64,000 bases of DNA from Nymphaea colorata (Eukaryota > Streptophyta > Magnoliopsida > Nymphaeales > Nymphaeaceae), in contig NC_045145.1 in NCBI RefSeq assembly GCF_008831285.2, positions 9,920,802 through 9,984,801 of the forward strand, read 5' to 3'. Below the pieces are notes generated by a model that saw only the letters and a list, made by a program, of their open reading frames with translations, ran no database searches and was not told the origin of the DNA. Of the stretch, positions 57,576 through 64,000 are shown one piece after another. The stretch's first letter is position 1. Each line of letters begins with the position of its first letter. Position numbers and translations under genes: made by a program.

Positions 57576-59002
57576 TATTTCTTTCAAGTTGCCAATGAAA
57601 CTGAATATATATTTTTTAAAAATGATTCAATTTGATCTTCTAATTCATCTTTGGTATATTTATTATGCTATTTAATTTATTGGATTAATATAGTATATAA
57701 TTTATTAGTTCATGTAATTATGATTTTTACATTCTTTTGTAAGTCTCGTTAATGTGAAAGAGCTGCGGACACCAAGCTGTCATTGAAAGGACTTGCTATT
57801 TGTTTGAACTCAAAATTAAAGATTTATGTGTTAAAGTTTATTTTGGCAACTCTCAAGATACTTAAATGCTTCATATTGATGTAATTTAATATGCTGATGC
57901 ATGCAGTACTTTTTTGATGAGTTGGATAGTAGTTTGGTTGTAGTCCTATGGTTTTATATGCATGTACTTCATTTGGTTATTTATTGTAAATTGAGATGAG
58001 AATGAACCCCTGCTTACACATTGTTAGCCTTGCCCTCTCCCTTTCAATTTCTTTCTTTCACTCGACCGCCCTATATCTTCACTTTATTTTGAACTTTAAC
58101 CTAATCATACTTATTATTATTTTGTTTAACCATTAAGTGTTTCAGCCCATTTTTAACATGTATTCTTTTTTTTTTTTATTAAAAATTGTTCCTCTCAAAC
58201 CGTTCTATTAAGCCACGTTTTAGAGCAAGTTAGCTAACTTCCTAATAACATCCTCAATTCAAGTGATTTTCATATTGATCACTCCTTATATCTTCTTAAT
58301 ATTTTTTTTTCAATTTACTCATTAAGTTTGCAATAATTTTTAATTTATAAATCAAAGTACTCTTTTACCCTCAAGGTTTTCAATTATGGCCCAATGCCTA
58401 CCTGGTTAAAAGGACATTTTTGCCCTTACTGTTTCATAAACTTTCCTTTATACCATTGATCAGCTTTTAAATTTTATTTGAAAAGTATAGCCTCTTAATC
58501 ATATTTATGTATAATTAAGGGCTTTGATTTTCAAGTAATTTATTTTCATTTTTTATGTCAGCGAATAAATTTAAGTAGTAGACCTTAGGAGTGACTAATT
58601 AAAATTCTAATTAAGCATGTTTATGAAAGTCAGGAATTACATTATTAGGTTGTTTGGCAAAGAGTAAACTAATTTTAATTTTTAAGCTCATATTTTAACT
58701 TCTTGTAGTCAATCAACATTTAGATCATGATTGTATACTGAGGTGGCATCCTTAGTTTCCGGAGGATTTGTAACTTTGGAACTAGATAGCTGCTGTATAA
58801 GGAGGAATTCTTCCATATAAGGCAGGAAGTCACAAACAGCTTGCTTAATTCTGTTTACTTTATGTAAGAAAATCCTAATATTTCCATACTCATATGGCTT
58901 GTTTCATTATTAAACTACTAATTCATAATCATTGAGTCTTTAGATTCTACGTGCCTTGTTTGTCATGGATCTCATGTTTTATTTTTAGTTGTTTGGTTCA
59001 AG
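57576..59002. other. Unassigned AT-rich sequence
   Basis: May include the remaining 3' end of the deleted hAT element. No coding region recognised. Confidence 0.3.
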
Positions 59003-59081
59003 GTGGAGGATGCTGTTTCACTGGAACTGTCTCAGCATAAGAAGCCAAGCTTGACTAAGATGGACATTCACTCACTTGCAG
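59003..59081 (+). CDS. Possible isolated exon, function unknown
   Basis: A 79-base open segment reading VEDAVSLELSQHKKPSLTKM and then DIHSLAG, preceded by TTTGGTTCAAG and followed by a GTTTTCC donor-like border. Codon-like composition and amino-acid content stand out from the AT-rich surroundings. No neighbouring exon in a compatible phase was found; a downstream segment ending AAG|GTACGTA (about 59,719-59,757) has a good donor but gives a stop if joined. I do not recognise the protein. Confidence 0.25.
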
Positions 59082-62045
59082 GTTTTCCTCCCTTATTTTA
59101 ATTGGAGCTTCTAAATGGACTTCCTTGAATCATGAGAATGTGGTGATCTTTATATTAATTTCTAAGTGATTTTCGTTTTCATGTTTGAAAAGGAAGACAA
59201 AAAAAAAACCATCTTTACCTTCACCTAGATTCTTCTGAATCCAAGTCTGCCTCAATGGTATCCTGAGATATCATTAAACTTCAAGTTGTCGATTTCATGT
59301 CCTTGACACACTAATGTTTATGTGTCCTAGAACCGGCTTGTGATATGAACAACATGTCTTTCATACAAAAGCGGATCTTAGGTAGCCATGTATAAAAGTG
59401 AGACTTCAAATATCTAAATTCCACTGAAAAATTTTCATGCAACAATAACGTTGTCAATCAATTTAACATGCAAGTTTGTGGGTTGTCATAAGTATACATG
59501 CATTCATGTGCTTCTGTGGCATCAGCAATTTTCAATTTTATGGCAGGAGCACTGATTGCAATTTTTAATTCACAAACTTGTGTTTGGCAGTAAATTCATT
59601 ATGAAAAAATTGTTGTTAAGACTGGATTAGCTACAGTGTTTGCAGAGCTTGTCCACATAATTGCACATGCATACAGTTTCTTTTGTTTGTATTGTAAAAT
59701 CATTTTAATAAAATAGAAGCAAGACCACAAACAAGAAAATGGACTCGGCAAGGATAAGGTACGTATTAAAATCTGTATGTGGAAACAACATTGAAATGCA
59801 TTTCGTTTTTTGTCAGTATTTCATGAATTAATATTTTGTTCATTATATTGCTATTAGATGATGGCAATAGTTCTTATGATGATCCATCCTTACAATGCAG
59901 ATTCTAGACAACATAGTTGTCTAAGATGCCCTAGCTTCTTGTGCTTTTTTCCTTTGCTCATTATGACCAGCGATACTTGTAAACAATAGATCTCAATGAC
60001 TCTTTACAATCCAAACAAGATACTGAAAAATATTAAAAGTTGTCTTGTTTCTTTTTTCATGATTCACAACATATTAAAGGCTAGGAAAATGAAATGATTT
60101 GCAGCTTGTTAGAACTCGGTTCCATCTCCAAAAAGGTGATATTTAATTGCATGCTACTAGTATGAACCCAAGCTCGACCAATGTAGGTTAACGTATAGTT
60201 AATTTTTTTATTAGTTCTGTTTTGGAATGCTTGGCTTTCATTTTGCTTAATACAACTCATTACCTAGTAAAGCAGGTCAATACATGTATTTTGGTGCATT
60301 TCAACTCATAGTTTTCAATTTTGTTTTTTTCTCTTACTCGGTGCCTTTTTTGCCGAAATTGCATTCTCTTCTTTGGTGGACACAATCATATTCATTGTCA
60401 TCATCCATGTTAGGGACTTATCTTCCAATCAAATCATGTCAGGGATTTATTTTCTATAAATTTCTTTTGATTTCAGTTATTTTCTTATATTCCACCTTCT
60501 ATCTGTTATTCTTAGTTAAATGTGTGTTCATTTGGATTACTTGTTATGAAACTCCATTATTATGTGTTTTTCATCAACATAATTTAAATTACTTACCTTT
60601 TTTTCCACACATTCTTGGATTTAAGTTGTTTTCAAGAACTAAGTTTATCTGCACTCATGTCCTTGATCCTTCTTTCATAATAACTCTGCCATTGTTTTTA
60701 TTGTATTTATTTAAGTAGCTTATGAGGACATTGTGCTTAAACTTTTTATTGTATTTATTTATTGAATAGAGCAGGTGGTGCATTGATGAGTTTTTATGCA
60801 CCTCTATGGGGTGCAATTTTTTTCAATAGCTTTACATACTTCCTCAAGTAATCTGCATGCTGAACAATGCAACTCATGTAGGTTCATGATTCTGAAAATG
60901 CCGAACCTTAAATTCTTTTTGTTTGGAAGGAACTCCTCACTTGTCCCACTATATAATTTTTTTGGAGAATTTTGAAAGGCTTGTCAGCATAACCTATTTC
61001 ACTAACAATACATATGAGAAGAAAATGTGCACACCCCAAAAAAAATACCTGGTTACACAGTGGGCATGCATACTCAATGTGAAGAAAAGGCATAAGCATG
61101 TAAAAGCATGCTGTAGCTATACGAGTGAAGCACAACCAACTAGAATCACATGCCCACAATAAGGTCTGCATATACAAATACACAAATAATCGTGACTTCT
61201 CATTGAAGCACATGCCTGAGACGATGAAGAAAATACTCTCTTTATGTTTTTTAATATATTTTTTTCCTTAGGTTCAGACAAAGTAATCAAGTGCACCGGT
61301 GAACATTAATGAAAGGGACATGCATATATAACTTTTATCATGCTTTTGAAAAATATAAAAAGTTTATGCTACCATGTAATCGTTGCTTTATGTGTAACTG
61401 TCTAGACTAGAAAATAACGGCAAAATGAAACTATATATATATATGCCACTCAAAAAACAGTAACAGAGTCATGTGTAATCACCTATATATATGCCACTTA
61501 ATGCTCGGCCTCTTCTATTGAGGCACTATCACTTGATGCATGTAAGATCAATCTGGGCAACAAAATATGACAAAGAAGAAAAAAGGCTTAATTGAAGCAT
61601 GTTTAACTCGTGCGCTTGATGGTTTAGATCCATACAGGCATAATGACCTTGGGCAGTTGCACACACAACCCCACATATTTCATTTATTTTTATATTCGCA
61701 GGCTCCAACAGTTTGTTTGTTCATATCCTAGTGCCCTTTAATTATTTGTCTAATATAATGCCCCTTAATCATCTCATTGTATTTAAGATTTTTTTATTTT
61801 TTGTAATGAGTGCCGTGTGACCGTCACAAAAATCTCTAGCTCTGCCCCTGCCACCAAGGAGAGTGAGGTGCATGTGCCGTCCGGTACATGCAACACATAT
61901 ACGCCAAAAAAACAAAAAGGGTTGGGAGTTGGGATATTTTAGAAATTTTTTAAAAACTATGTGCTTTTTAGTCTTTTAATGTTTTTGGTCCCTAGAAAAA
62001 GAAAAATTTATTTATTAACGAGAGACATTTTCTTCATTAACCATA

Positions 62046-62072
62046 CTGGCGCACGAAAATTTCGTGCACCAG
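62046..62072. repeat. Near-perfect 27-bp palindrome
   Basis: CTGGCGCACGAAA, a central A, then TTTCGTGCACCAG: 13-base arms with one mismatch. It may be the remains of a foldback element; no larger element was seen. Confidence 0.8.
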
Positions 62073-63229
62073 TAGGACACACATAACCCGCTTCGGCCAC
62101 CAAGCCCCAAGGTAAAGGTAGACTGAGGATCTGAGTTTGGGCCTACGTCCCAAGAAAATATCTACGTGGTTAGGGATGGTTTGCTACATTGTGGACGATG
62201 AGGGTGGTGGGTCATGGCCAGTGGATATGCATCTTTGGCTGCACTAGCAGTCGCTCAGTATCCCACTGGAAATTAATCAGATGTACCGAGACTTTTCGTG
62301 TAGATGTAGGCAACTGTGACCCTACCATCCCTCGAATTGTTCACCAGAAAGGTCATAGAATTCCAGGTCGATCGGCCTGCCCGAGTGTCAAGTTGTTGGC
62401 AGTGCATCTCAAGTTGTAGCAGGTGACTGCTTGTATGTTGTGGCTGTGAATTATCGTTTGAAGGCATGTTGATGTCATTGTCTTGTATTGGTATGCTTTA
62501 TAATGTATTAGTTATTGGGGTTCAATCTTGTATGGATGGAATACCTGAAGGAATGTCGAGCTCTATATGGGTTTTTGGATAAAGCTGGGTAAACTTAGCA
62601 TTACTTAATATATATATATTGAGTGAATGGTGATCCTATCCATTCATAGTTATCCAACCATTTAACCAGGACCATCCATTTGATGCAGATGGATGATTGA
62701 AAGAAAAACATTGAGAAAAAACTAAGAAGTATTACTAGATGATGAAAATATCAATAACTTTTTTCTTCTTGTTTTTCTTTTAATTGTCCATCATACTAGA
62801 TCGGTAGATGGCTGACAATTCAATTTTCGTACATACATACACACACATATATATATATATAATGCTTTCATAACTTTTAACAATATAGATGGCAGCAAAA
62901 TCTATAAAATTAAATTATAAGAATAGAAAATACTTGAAAAGTTTCTTGTCTATATTGAATCTTCTGAGCTACAAATTGTAACATTTTGTATGCATTTACA
63001 CAATTGAATTTATAAGAAACAATACTCATAGTGCTGGAGAGCTGGAAGGTCCTAGAAGCAAGCATTCACGCCCCAATGTTGATCGTTGTTGGAGGAAATA
63101 ATAGAAGTTGCCCTGGTGTGCTCAACGAACGATTGTGAGGGGCACAAATGCATACATTTCTGTCAACCAGTCCCATTTAGTACTTGTTTCATCACTTCTC
63201 TCTTTCTTACGTACTTGTTCTCTCCTTCA

Positions 63230-63288
<59 letters not shown>
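63230..63288. repeat. Compound (CT)n(AT)n microsatellite
   Basis: About 12 CT units run directly into about 17 TA/AT units. Confidence 0.97.
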
Positions 63289-63290
<2 letters not shown>

Positions 63291-64000
63291 CATTAAATGA
63301 TATTCTCCAATATTTGGTCCGCCATCGTATAAATACAACATTGAATTATGTCTTCAAAAATAGAATCATTTTTTTATCAACAATCTTCTACGTTCAGTAA
63401 ATTGTTGATGCCATTACATTCCTTTTTACACACCTGTAAATGTGTTCCAAAGGTTTTAATTTGTTAAATAAACCATGTCACTCACTTCTCTATTAAATTA
63501 TTTTGACATTCTTTGATAATTTGGTCGAATATTTGACATACAAAACACGATACCCTAGAAATGTGCTTTTTATGCATGCATTTTAGTATCTTCAGCTGCT
63601 TTTCATAAATATAATTATATAGATTGATGCAAAATATATGATAACATGAGAATAAATAGTGTTACGAATGGGTTTATATAAAGCAAAACTAATAGATAGC
63701 TAAAACAAACTAGATATGTATATGCAAATAAATAAATAAATTAGCTGACCACCTTTGTAGCCAGATGGTTGTTTTTTTATTTTATGATACGTATATATAT
63801 CAGATAGCTACCGTACCTTTATATACTAGAATGGATGGGAATTGTATGAGCCTCGATTTTTAGAAGATCAGATGGAAGATATTAAGTTAAAAAAATAAAA
63901 ACTCTATATTTTCAAGTGACGGAGATATTACCTCCAAAGAAATCAAGCGATCTCGATTAAGGAAACTGATTTGTTTCATCCTATGGGGAGTATTTCAGTC

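Larger units (their letters stand above)
59082..64000. other. Intergenic, no gene recognised
   Basis: AT-rich, with simple repeats and short frames (for example 60,284-60,718 and 62,189-62,419) that match nothing known. A text ending CTCTGCCCCTG at about 61,848 looks like the right end of a hAT MITE of the CAGGGGCGGAG type. Confidence 0.3.

Noticed and set aside
60284-60718. 144-codon hydrophobic frame as a membrane protein gene
   Set aside because: The Phe/Leu/Ile richness follows from T-rich DNA; there is no recognisable family, splice context or promoter.

Overview
This is a nuclear fragment of a plant genome, almost certainly a flowering plant. It is AT-rich and gene-poor. The elements in it are plant-type Ty1/copia, Ty3/gypsy, plant L1-type LINE and hAT, and the one complete gene encodes a plant PHOX-type (TPR-PB1-TPR) protein. 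I cannot name the species. Nearly every element is old: frames are broken by stops and shifts, and the one complete LTR pair is roughly 10% diverged by eye.

Layout. 1-1,374: mostly unassigned, with one isolated exon of a nucleotide-sugar transporter (424-495, +). 1,375-6,430: a decayed hAT transposase gene (+), cut by a 2,877-bp solo LTR (2,004-4,880) with a perfect 5-bp target duplication. 6,431-9,090: copia remnant A (-). 9,091-15,074: no gene; one candidate solo LTR (10,547-12,515). 15,075-20,345: copia remnant B (-) carrying a 196-bp hAT-type MITE. 20,346-21,471: unassigned. 21,477-26,521: full-length but dead copia element D (+) with both LTRs, a CAAGG target duplication and a 305-bp GC-rich MITE. 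26,758-27,470: gypsy reverse-transcriptase fragment (+). 29,840-30,140: LINE endonuclease fragment (-). About 33,290-45,440: one L1-type LINE (-), broken into pieces by a GC-rich 3,659-bp solo LTR (36,701-40,359) and by truncated copia C (about 41,200-44,059). 45,460-52,173: no gene assigned. 52,174-55,008: intact 944-codon TPR-PB1 gene (-). 55,373-64,000: mostly non-coding, with an internally deleted hAT copy at 57,045-57,575 and one possible exon at 59,003-59,081.

Best candidate for something undescribed: copia elements B and C share a long RNA-type hairpin in the untranslated leader, about 815 bases from gag in both. The two copies differ in the stem by a matched pair of changes (T-A in B, C-G in C) that keeps the pairing. 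This points to a selected structure such as a dimerisation or packaging element. Also notable are the clean nesting (two solo LTRs and two MITEs with exact target duplications), the two tandem-repeat arrays inside the GC-rich solo LTR, and the autonomous/deletion-derivative hAT pair.

The only gene likely to work for the host here is the TPR-PB1 gene. The rest is a layered record of transposon insertion.
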